Assembly (NCBI GenBank): GCA_024349245.1
Contig: JALDNG010000005.1
Coordinates: 17,558,001-17,622,000, forward strand
DNA: 64,000 nucleotides
Direction: 5' to 3'
DNA from: Neodontobutis hainanensis
Lineage: Eukaryota; Chordata; Actinopteri; Gobiiformes; Odontobutidae
The position numbers and the translations under genes are program-made. The notes beneath the pieces are model-generated. The model was given only the letters and a program-made list of their open reading frames with translations, searched no databases and was not told where the DNA came from. This document shows positions 1 to 52,700 of the stretch, piece by piece (positions within the stretch are counted from its first letter, which is position 1; every line of letters begins with the position of its first letter).

Positions 1-13
1 CAATGTGAAGAAA

Positions 14-41542
<41,529 letters not shown>

Positions 41543-41813
41543 ACCCGAGAAAACAACACTGAAACCTGCTTCTGTTTGCTGGACCCCCTGCCAGCATTTA
41601 ACACTTATCTACATTTGGAAATTAATAAACACTGTCTCTCTTCAGAACACACTGGAAAGCTTTGGGATGAGACTTTACAGATGTTGGAGAACTTCATAAC
41701 TAACTTCAGTTGATAAAATTTGTGGCTGTTAAAGTCTTACAGCGTTTCCTACAAAAAAAAGTATTCTTGCACAGGACAATGTGTAACCGCAGTGTTGACG
41801 CTTAAGCGCGCCG

Positions 41814-41899
<86 letters not shown>

Positions 41900-42650
41900 A
41901 AAAGACAAAGCCTTCTAATATTATGTATAGAGATTTGAAAATATTAAAAGAATGAGAGTCTTTGTAATAGTGTCATAATAATACGTTTGCCTGTGATGTT
42001 CTGGCGTAAGTAGTGCTGATGGCTGGCCTTGTTAGATTTCATTTAGTGAGACAATGGGAGCTGTGGCGCCACGGCTGCTGCGAAGACTACAGAGCTTAAG
42101 ATTTCAAACAACAAGATGTGAAAAGCTAAAGCGGTCTCAAAAGCTCTTTGATCTTACGACTCAGGCAAGAATCGTAATTAACTTTTCAACGGAGAGTACG
42201 TTTCCTGTCATCTTTACGATGTCTCTCAATTGGAATTGTTCTCTTGTTTGTGTTCTGTGTTTTTGGCTCAGGTCTCTTGATGAAACGGGTGTTGGGTCTG
42301 AATACTGTACACACCCCTCCCCCTCACATACTTCACAAACTTCTTCACTTGTGTGTCATTCAGTACAATGAGAATGTAGACAAACCCTTAACTGTCTCCA
42401 CTCTCAGGCTTTGGTGTAATATACTTGTAAATAGTATGATTAACTCCCCTGCTGTCTATTCTAATGGTTCAGTTTTTGCTGTAACAAGCAATAAAATGGT
42501 GTTTTGTATTATTTTTAGTTCTCTGCTGTAACCTCCTTTCTTTCCATTTAGAACTGATGTAAACCACTATCCCTGTGTGTGTGTATGTGTGCATACCTTT
42601 ACTGTTGTAATACTGAATGACTGTCCATAAATAAAAGGTTGTTGAATTGT
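41543..42650 (+). other. arhgap39: arhgap39 3' untranslated region with three candidate poly(A) signals
   Basis: Non-coding sequence after the TAG. AATAAA occurs at 41624-41629, 42490-42495 and 42630-42635. The last is followed by the GT-rich tail TTGTTGAATTGTATTTGTTC, a plausible downstream element, so it is the likeliest distal end. A long TG microsatellite lies inside the UTR. Extent inferred. Confidence 0.6.
41817..41897. repeat. (TG)n microsatellite in arhgap39 3' UTR
   Basis: About forty uninterrupted TG units within the inferred 3' UTR. Confidence 0.96.
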
Positions 42651-42712
42651 ATTTGTTCTTGTGTTTCAGTCAATTATTTATGTTTTGTGTAGAAATCAAA
42701 CAGGAAATATAA

Positions 42713-42722
42713 TATTATTATA

Positions 42723-42753
<31 letters not shown>

Positions 42754-42755
42754 TA
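42713..42755. repeat. (TTA)n microsatellite
   Basis: Run of TTA/ATT units just downstream of the last arhgap39 poly(A) signal. Confidence 0.85.
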
Positions 42756-42926
42756 TCCTTTATTTAACCATGTGAATCCCTTATTGAGATTAAAAATCTT
42801 AATGAGAAATAAAGACATGTATGTTTTTGTATTTTATGTAAGTCAGATCATAAGAAACGCAGTATTAGTATGACTGTTCTTGTTGCATTTTGGGGTGATC
42901 TCAAAAAACCTTCCAAAAGTCAGAAA

Positions 42927-42966
42927 CTTTTGCCACCAGATGTTTAGCAAAATCTGGTGGCAAAAG
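42927..42966. repeat. Perfect 15-bp hairpin with 10-nt loop
   Basis: Arms CTTTTGCCACCAGAT (42927-42941) and ATCTGGTGGCAAAAG (42952-42966) are exact reverse complements around GTTTAGCAAA. It is about 290 bp past the last arhgap39 poly(A) signal. Confidence 0.95.
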
Positions 42967-44379
42967 GGAAAACTGCAATTCACAAAGAAATTATGGGGAT
43001 TTAACGTTAGACAACTAAAAAAAAAACAGTTGCAATCAGCTCAAAACAAAATTGTAAATAGAATACAAAACAAACCGTTGTTTCATATAAAATATGTAAT
43101 AAGTCATAATTAAGAAAAAACATTTAAGTCACGTTTACATGTAATATATTTTAGCAACTTTATTTTGTAAAAAAAAAATCTAGATTTAAAAAACCTATGT
43201 ACAATTTTTTATTTAAGATATTTTGCAAATTTTTTTATGTATTCTCATACTCTAAACCCACACATGCCATCTTCTGTTTAATAGTGTTTGTGTGCAACTC
43301 AGTCACTGTGACAAAGAGTAATTTAATCAAGTTCTCTTTTGTTGTCTCACAGTTTTACATGCATACACATTAGGTAGACTTCTACTGGTTTCTGCGGAGC
43401 TTTGTGTGCATTTTTACAACAAAGACAAACACACAGAGTAACATAACTCCCTTGTAACTATGGCGACACATAGTCAGCAAACACTCTTAAAAATGTGTTC
43501 ATCTATGTTCTGTATCTAATGCACCACGTCACTGCACACAGCTGCCACCTGCTGCAAGAGACTGTTGCCATGACAACAGAGCACCTCTGGCCTTGTCATC
43601 CAGAGGTGTGGACAGCCTTTACTGGACACACGCCTAAATGATACTGCTATGCTCTGTTGCTTGAAGTGATTTTCGGCCTGAACCTCCACACATTCTAGAC
43701 AAAGATTTAGTTGAACAGTAGAGGGAGCTGTAGATGTACCGGTGATGGTATGAGAGAGACACCGCCTTCACACATCAGTCACATTTAAACGTTTAAAATA
43801 TTAGAGTTCCCATATTGAAATGAGTCAGTTCATTTATTAGGATCCACATTAGCTACGGCAATAGGTATTCCTTATAGAGTCACAAATGTGAGATGTGTAT
43901 ACTGAACATATATGTACAAGGACTAAAGGATAAACATACACACAACATTTATTTGTTTATTTGGATTATTAGATTTTTCGTCCGCAAATACAAATTGATA
44001 CTTGGTCAAGTAAAGCCACAATACTTAGCCTAACCTTTAATCTGCATCTTGTAAAGTCTTCATCTGCACTGCTGCAATATCTTTTATCACATAAAATATA
44101 TCAGCTATAAAAGTTGGGTTGATCTGACGAGATAAGTGTTCTCTAAAGATGGCAATGGGCTCTGTCAGAGTAATCATGAGTAATCATAGTCATGAGATTA
44201 AGATATTGGTTAGAACAAAGGTTATTCATTTTCTTTTTTTTCTCGGGGGACCTTCAAAACAACTCTGGGACTAGATGTTACTGATTTCATTTTGAGGTTT
44301 TGTATTTTCTGTAAAAATAAATAAATACATGTAGTGTTACTTTAAACTGATAAAGGGTAATTTTATCAGTGGACGGTAT
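42967..44379. other. arhgap39-phf20 intergenic spacer
   Basis: No gene seen. A segment near 43833-43860 (TTATTAGGATCCACATTAGC) resembles a dispersed fish repeat often found as TTAGGATCCCCATTAGCT. That assignment is from familiarity only. Confidence 0.4.
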
Positions 44380-44568
44380 TGTTCAGGGCTGCCGTGAGCG
44401 CATGCGCAGAGCACAGTCACTCAGCCCGCGCCGGTGGTGAACACAGCGGGGAGAAATTCAACTGCGTGATCTGGAGCGGATACAGGCGGAGACAGCAGGA
44501 CCCGCTCTTTAAAGGGAATTACTCTGCACATTTTGGATTTAACCCGATATTGAGTGACTGGTGATAAG
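44380..44568 (+). other. phf20: Probable phf20 non-coding exon 1 (5' UTR)
   Basis: CpG-rich block ending at a consensus donor (ATAAG|GTAGGA, GT at 44569), with no long open frame leading into exon 2. The position and CpG content fit a housekeeping 5' UTR exon 2 kb upstream of the ATG exon. The exact start is not visible. Confidence 0.5.
44398..44408. promoter_or_regulatory. Palindromic NRF1-type site in the phf20 promoter
   Basis: GCGCATGCGCA matches the NRF1 consensus (YGCGCAYGCGCR type), which is usual in CpG-island promoters of broadly expressed genes. It lies within or just upstream of the inferred first exon. Confidence 0.65.
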
Positions 44569-46609
44569 GTAGGAACTGCATCTTATATTCCGTCTTGCCT
44601 CTGAGGGAACAGATTTTATCCACACCGTGAATTAGGCCCGTTTGATGTAGCAACTGCAGAAAGTAGGTAATGCCGCATGTCGGCTTTTTGAGTTGAAAAC
44701 AAACGTGGCGAAGTAGCTAATACTATGCTCTTTTGGCGTGCGCTGCCATCTTAGGAGAGGATTCTCGACCTTATTTGCGGTTGCCATTATATTCAAGTCT
44801 CTTTTGTTGGAAGGCCTTTTAGATTAAGTCTGCAGTTGGGGTCTTTATTTCCACGCCACTCGCTCGCAGCAGGAAAAGTCTAAGGAACTAGGCCCAGCGC
44901 AAGGGCCGCGAAGAGTCTTGGGAGTGACAGCTGTGAGGGCCAATCAGCCGCGGGCAGCACACCCACACGAGAGCCTCTTAACAAATCATAACCATGTATG
45001 TGTGTGACGTAGGGGGCAGTATGTCTCGCGCTACGCCTACGAGTTACAAAACACCGGACAATAAGTGTCAGGTTGGAAAAGAACAACAACATGGTCCTGG
45101 GAAACGCGGTGCAAATAATGTAATGTTAAAAACCCGTCACATAAGCGGTTTGGTTGAGGCTGCAGCAAGGAAAACATTTTTACCATAATCTTAAATGCTT
45201 AAACATTACGTTAAACCACCTCTTTATCATTCTGTGTGGTACCGTTTTTTGCCATTACTGCGCCCATTTTTTGTTACCTGACACTGTATTTAAACCATTT
45301 AAAATCTAATCTCATTTTAAACAAATGCTTGTGTGTTAGGACGCCGTTTACCCTTTTACTCTGGTTCGGTCTGGTTGATTTTTAAAACAGCCGTAATTTA
45401 AGGCGCCTTTGCCATTGTCTCCTATTGTGTCTGCATGTGGATGTGGCTGACCAGGGAACACGTGGGCCGAGGAGTGCCTACACATCCGGGTTGAGGCTTG
45501 CGCTCGATTACACTGAAGTCAATAACGGAGATGTTTCCAATTTGTCCAGGGTATTGTTTATAGCCAGGACAGCCTTTAGATTTTGCTTTTACGGCGCCAT
45601 AAATGTGACGAGGACCTTGTGCAGAGCCCGCGGTTGGCGCAATTTGTCCCTGAAATGTGAAAGCCGGACAAAGGAGGCGCTGTTATCAAGAGGCTTCTGC
45701 TAGTGGTGCCTATTAAAGAAGTGCATAACGTCGTTTCACCAAGTCCTCCAGCTGTAGGCCTGATGATTTGAAAGCTAAAGCCCCTGTACCGTGTATTTTT
45801 GCATTTTGATCTACCGATGAAAGGTTTGGTGCCTCACTGAAATGTCAATGCTAGTCTTTAAATATGCCAAGTCACCCCATGCTTATACATTAAAACGGAA
45901 TTGAGGTATTGCTTATTTGCTGTCTATATCTTTTTAAGCTTTTAACATTGGTGACATTTCATTCCCATTTGAGGCATGGCTCACCTTTAGTTATGCTGCA
46001 GTGTGTTCTGGGGAGTAACCATTCTTCTGGTTAGTTCACCATGTGGGTTGTATTGTTGGAACAGTCACAATAATGTGACTTTATGGTTTAACCATTTCTA
46101 AAAGCTGTGAAAGGTAGACTGTATTACAATGATTTCTTTTTTTTACCTGGATAATAAAAAAAAAGAAAAGGACATTGCCACGGCTTAGACATTAGTGAGG
46201 TTCAGAATGTTTGATCTTAAAGGTTTCATGTTTAAATCCCTCTTAAGAAAGCTTAATCCATGTACAACAAATGGACTACATTCATTCAAAAGCATTAGGT
46301 AGACACTAACTATAGGGAACATTAAAAGATGTGTTTTATCTCACCAATACCTCAGATGTTTCTGATATGATTGACTTACAGAGACAAATCAGTTCCTTAA
46401 CAGATTTATTATTTTAATGGCATTGTTTTGACCAGGGTAAGCTCATAGCTCAAGGTTATTTTAACTGGTTTTAACAAAATATTATTAGTTGTAATGGTTT
46501 AGTTCTCCATTTATTTGTAGATTGGTAGAATGTCTGACAATCACTACTGTGTTCAAGGTCAAACGGGTGTAGTTTTGAGTAGTGTGTGTGTTCGTTTGTG
46601 TGTGTACAG
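44569..46609 (+). other. phf20 intron 1, CpG-rich at its start
   Basis: Remains CpG-rich to about 45700. It holds a CCAAT box in GGCCAATCAGC (44938-44948) and a TGACGTA half-CRE near 45005, so part of it may belong to the promoter. No gene seen. Confidence 0.45.
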
Positions 46610-46723
46610 GAAACAGGAAGGGAGCCTTGATGTGGCCAGTATGAGTAAGACACCCCCTAACAGAAGAGGGATTACATTTGAGGTGGGGGCTCAGCTCGAG
46701 GCTAGAGACAGCCTGAAAAACTG
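46610..46723 (+). CDS. phf20: phf20 exon 2: start codon, first half of Tudor 1
   Basis: Acceptor GTACAG before 46610. ATG at 46641 begins MSKTPPNRRGITFEVGAQLE, the family N-terminus. Donor GTGAGT at 46724; phase 2 out. Confidence 0.95.
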
Positions 46724-49700
46724 GTGAGTCATGGCCTCCCTCACTCCTCCATCTCCTCACTTTCACTCTTCTCTTTCACACTCTCTCACTCGTTGCTCCT
46801 TCACTAGCATGTATGCCAAACAACGTTTCACTTGGTGAGTAATGTATTCAGTCGCTCCACTCTTTCATGCATTCACAGGTATGCTGCAAACATAGAGAAG
46901 ATTGATTATGAAGATGAAAAGGTGCTGATCCATTACCGCCAGTGGAGTCATCGTTACGACGAATGGTTTGACTGGGCTAGCCCATACCTGCGCCCCGTGG
47001 AGAGGGTCCAGCTCAGGCGGCAGGGCCTGCAGGACGAGGCAGGCAGTTCTGTAAGACCTGATAGTGCTGACCAGGTTTCTCTTTGCTTTGTGTTTTCCAT
47101 TTATAATTCCACGTACTGTTGTGTTAATTTCCTGTGTGAATTTCACAATAAATGTCTGCTCTGGCCCTGGTTAAGCTGACCTAGCAGGGCAATGTGTGAG
47201 GAGTGATTCATTAAACCACTAGTGAGGGAGTTTTACAGCATTTTTCCTCCACTGTTGCTATTTTTCATTACGCAATGTTGTATGTCATGTTTTATGAATA
47301 TAGGTTCCTTAGACAAAGAGCACTAGTGCAGAAAAGTAGATATGTGTTTCTCTCAGAAATGTCATGATAAAGGACAGACTAGAAAGGCCATCTCTGAGAT
47401 CTCTGTCATCTTTTTCAGGGGTTTCACGTGAATGACAAGGTCCTTGCCAGCTGGTCTGACTGCCGTTTCTACCCCGCTAAGGTTACTTCTGTCAACAAAG
47501 ATGGTTAGTGTTGGGCAAAATTAAAGTGTGAATGTGGAATACATCTTTCATTTTCAGTGTCACAATTTTGTGTGTTTTTTTTTTTTTTTTGTCTTTGGAA
47601 GGTTCCTACACAGTGAAATTCTATGATGGTGTTGTCCAGACAGTGAAGGGAATACATGTAAAGCCTTATACTAAAGAGGTAAGTTGGTTCAAAGTCAAAC
47701 ACTATAATGCAGAGCATAACCTTCATTTGTGTCTTTTAAAGAATAACCCTGTTTTATTTTTCTTCTTTTCAACAGAGAGGTGGAAGAAAGTCCAGGTCTG
47801 CAGACAGAAACATGGTCAGGAGGGGTCCGAACCGTCGGGACAGGAGGTCTCAGGAGAACGGAGGTCCGAAGAACAAGCGGGCCAGGCGCAGCACGTCTGA
47901 TCAGGAGGAGGACAGCAGCGAGGACGACGAGCACGAAGAGGAGACCAAATCCATCGGAGAAATTGAGTCTCCGTCCAGCCTGGGACAGGATGAACTATCT
48001 GAGCATAACAAGCCCAGGGACGCGGGGCTGACCAACGGAGTCAAGGTGGAAGGAGAAAACGCATGCCACGTGAATGGAGAAGTGACAAAAGAGGAGGAAC
48101 ACACAGAACAGAGAACAAAGCCATACTCGGACTTCCCAAAGCCATATACAGACTCGAGTCAGACATCAGCACAGACGGATCAGGGCTCTATCACTATGAC
48201 AACTGCAGAAACCAATGGGGATGTGGAGAAGAAGCCAGCCATCGAATCAGAGAGCGCTCAGCCTGCAGCAGATGTACCACCTCCTCAACCTGTTAAACGT
48301 AAGTGTGTGTTTGTTGAAGCCTCCGACAGTTGAGCTACACTAATAAATGACTGTCTATGTTTTTAGCTGTTCGGAAGCAAGGTTTCCATAATCCCAACAG
48401 ATTCAGCAGAGAACCATGTGAGTATGTCGTGCTTAAAATCCAAGTTTAAACCAACTAACATCTTTAATTTTTAATCCCCACCTACTCTTTAAATTTGTCT
48501 GTATTCCAGTATATCGAGTTATCAAAAACCAGCCTCCTCCCGTCCTGTCCATCAACCTCGACCATAACCCCTTCAAGTGCAGCGCCCCTGGCTGCACCAA
48601 GTCATTCCGCAAGGCCAAGCTGCTGCACTATCACATGAAATATTATCATGGCGAGGAGCAGCCTCCAGAGATGGAGCACAGCGCAGCCAAGAGCGTCCAC
48701 ACCCGGGCTTCAGAGAAACATACTCCTGCTCTGGACGGTCCCAAAAGAAGGCGAACCATCTCTGCAACTATGCGTGAGTTCTTCTTTAGTCTATTAACCT
48801 GATGAAAACAAAGCAAGCAAGGCTCTGGAATGTTTACTCATTATCATTCCCTATGTCTAGTTGGCAAACTTTTGGAGCCAAAGAGCCACCAAAAATATAA
48901 AATGGGCTTCTGTTGGAAGCAGCAACCAATAGGCCAGGGCCATGTTTGTTTGGCTTGCAAGCTACTTTTGAAATTATTAAGTCAAAATGATCTACCTGAC
49001 TTGGCATTATATATATGTTAAACACACCTGTATGATCAAAATGTTGTGCTGTGTCCCGGTGTGGAGCATTGTGAAGAACATGGACAGATTATTGTGGCTA
49101 CACCACTGTGTATTAGTGTTATTATGCACTGCAGCTGCAGAGTTTGGGGCTGAGATGAACCGGGCAGTAAGGATGATTTTAAAAGCCTGCGTTTTTGTTT
49201 TATGCGTGGGCAACACCAAAACGTGAGGTAACAAAGAAATTGCATAGAAATGTTACAATGCTCATCCAGATAATGCCCCTCGCCAGGTGCATGTGATTGT
49301 TCTAAAATGTGTCTAAATCTTGAATCTGTCCTGCCTCTGACTTTGTGCTGTGAATCTAGCTCCTATTGTGTTATTTTTGCGCATGTTAGTTATTACTATA
49401 TCTGCAGGAGCTGGACACACATAATGCATAAATCTACCAGCTTATATCTGTGAGGTAGTCTAATAAAAGTTAACAACTGCCATAATGAGCAGTGTTTATG
49501 GAGAAAATATGACCACCCTCCTTGTAACATTTTTAACTTTTTAACTGGTGTGATTAATTGACGCACAGACAACGCAACTTGGTGTTGTGTGTGCACAGTT
49601 TGAACTTTTGTAGAGCATAGTCCAGGCAGCTGCATGTGAATTTGAAAATGCATGGGCTAAATTGTTACATTATCATTGCAGTCATAGATTAAATTTTGTG

Positions 49701-52700
49701 TTAAATAGGCTGTAACTAGGCTGTTTGCTTAGTTAGAAACATTTGACCAAAATAAATTAAAGTCTAGCAGAACCTCAAACATTTAGAGGGGGGTTGAAGA
49801 GCATAATGCGACAAAGGTTGACAATGTCTGACCTATGACCTTTTTATGTGTGTGTTTAATATAATATGGGATGACTCTTTTGAATTTTGCAATTAAATAT
49901 ATAAAATTAATTTAAAAATATAAAGAAGTACAAGGCTCTGGACCAAATTCCTGTTGTCAAAGCAGGAGATAAATCGGATTGAACCAGTTCTAAACTAGGA
50001 CTAAATGTTAAACTAAACCAGGACTTTTATATACACCAGTGCTTGGTTTAAAGCTTTTTTTGGATGAGGATTTTAATACAAAAAGTAAATGTCACAAATA
50101 AGACCATAACTTGTGATCCAAGTTGTTCTTTGCAATAACAATAACTTTGAATGTAACTTTTTTTTTTTAAATCTAAATCCTGTTTTAAATGATCTTCTCA
50201 GAGTCTGTAGGAGGTGTCACAGGTCCCAAGACGGTCAGCAGACGTACATCTGCTCCACCGGCAGTCAACACCCAGACCCATCACCAGAGGGTGCTGCTGA
50301 GGGAAAAGAGTAAGGAGAACCAGCTGGACAGAAATGGATGCCAGCAGGACAAGGACTTGGACAAGAGTGGATTCGACCTTGGTCAGTATAACTCTGTTTC
50401 ACAATATGTAATACTCTTTTTTTTTTTTTTTTTTTTTTTTAATGCGTAAAATTTAAGGTTGTTAAAATGACGTTTCCTAATCTTTTATATTTACCTTGTT
50501 ACAGGGCCAGTAAAAGACAAATTCAGAGAGAAACCAAAACAGAAGGACTTCCTCCGCATAAAACTAAGAAAGAGAAAGAAGAAAAAGAAGCCCAAGTCTG
50601 GTAAGAGGGCTTCTGGTGGCTTCTGTCTTCAGCTCTGCATGTGCCCTCACTGTGACTTTGTGGAAAATGGCTACGCTGTGAAGCACAAAGTACTCCATTC
50701 ACTTGTTGGTGTCTGAGTCTCTGTGTGGTCGACATGACACATCTGTCACTGGCCTCTTTTTCTGTATCACTACATCATTTTTTATTTTTTATTTTTTTTA
50801 CATCAGTTCATCATGCCGTGTCTTTCCTCTTCTATATGACGACTCCTACTAGAAGTGGCCAGAGTTGAAAAGATGCTGACTAAATAAAACACATCTCTAG
50901 GGCTTCCTTCTTGAATTGGTGTCAGTATGTTGGGCATGCACACACACCCGGAGGTTTCCTTCCACTCAATTATGATTGTGCCCATTTAAAAAGCTTCAAA
51001 CAGCATAGCGTTTGTAAACCTGACACTCTCCAGCTGTTGCTGCCTATCACATTTGTCCACAATGTCTGTTTTGCCATTTTTGTCACCCGTTCATGGGTTC
51101 TTTGTGTAGCATTCTGTACATTTGACATTTTGTTCTACATCTGCTTCCCCTCTTGCCTTTTATTAACAGACTACACAGGTAGTGAGGAGAATATTGACTT
51201 ATTGGGTCTTCAGTCCAAATTGAATTTTCCACTCAAAAGTCCCCCCTCACACAATCCCAAGCCTGAGGCCTGGTCCCGCAGGCCTGGATTCGGCTACACA
51301 GAGCAGATACAGGAGGATGGTGGGTATCTCTGAGGGTGCTTTGATTTGTCTTTCTCTATGTGGCTTGTTATTAGCATAATTTTTCTGTTCCAATTGGATT
51401 CAATCCATCTTGCTCTTTAGTCAGATTTGTAGAACTATAGTTTATATATTTCCAAACACAGTAGGCCTTTTATTTGACTGCTTGATTGATTGAATCCTGA
51501 GCTTATTCTTTTGACAGCTTGCTTCATCCCATGATCAGAACACCCTTAACACACACAGCCTATGCTTGAGACTGTAACTTAACTTAAATGTCATTTTCAT
51601 CTTGATTATATTTGTCTACAAACCCTCGTGTCTGGTCTGGCTGTAGATGAGGATAGCTTTAGTGACTGGTCGACTGACAGCTGTGGGTGGAGCGACGATG
51701 ACTTCGGCGGGGATTTGGACATCACTACCCCACCCCTCAGCATCGACTCTGGAGCCGTGGACACAAATGAACAAGAGCTAGTGCGCTGCATCTGTGAAGT
51801 AGAGGAGGAGAATGACTTTATGATCCAGGTGAGACTGACTTCCTCCTGTTATGGGTTTAATGTGTGTCGTGCCACAGTAAGTCAATCTGCTCTGTCCCTG
51901 TGTCAGTGTGAAGAGTGTCTGTGCTGGCAGCATGGGACCTGCATGGGTTTACTGGAGGACAATGTTCCAGACAGATACACTTGCTATATCTGCAGAGACC
52001 CACCAGGTGAGAGAAAAAAAAGAGTCTTTAGAAGTGTGAACCAGATATAAGTAACCTTGTTGTGGCACTTGATATTGTGTGTTTAATTATAAAAATAAAA
52101 AAAAACGGATGTGTTTTTTCTTTATTTTTTTTTGTAGGTCAGAGACAAAGCCAGCGTTACTGGTATGAGCGTGAGTGGTTGAGCAATGGTCACATGTTTG
52201 GCCTGTCGTTCCTGGAAGAGAACTACTCTCATCAGAATGCTAAAAAGATCACCAGCACTCACCAGCTGCTGGGAGACGTGCACCATGTGGTAGAGATCCT
52301 TAATGGACTGCAACTCAAGATGAGTGTCTTACAGTGAGTAACTCTCTACAATACTTCATTCTGAGAAATAAAATCTTATATTCTATTATTTGCTTATGGT
52401 TTTGCTCTGCTCGGCTGTTCAGGAACAATGCTCACCCTGACCTGCAGCTCTGGCGCCATCCCTGGAAACAGGCGGAGAGGCCACGCTTTCACACAGACTC
52501 AGACTCATGTAGGGGCAGCGATATCGCTCCATCTCCTGTCACACCTGAGGAGGACATGAGTCGAGGAGAGATACTCATGTCCAACGCTCTAGAGAAGCTG
52601 AGTCGAGCTGCTACAGCTGCCACCTCCTCCTCTTATAGCTCCTCCTCGTTCCCATTCCCTTCCTTCCAGGACTCCTACATTATCAGTGAACACTGCTACC

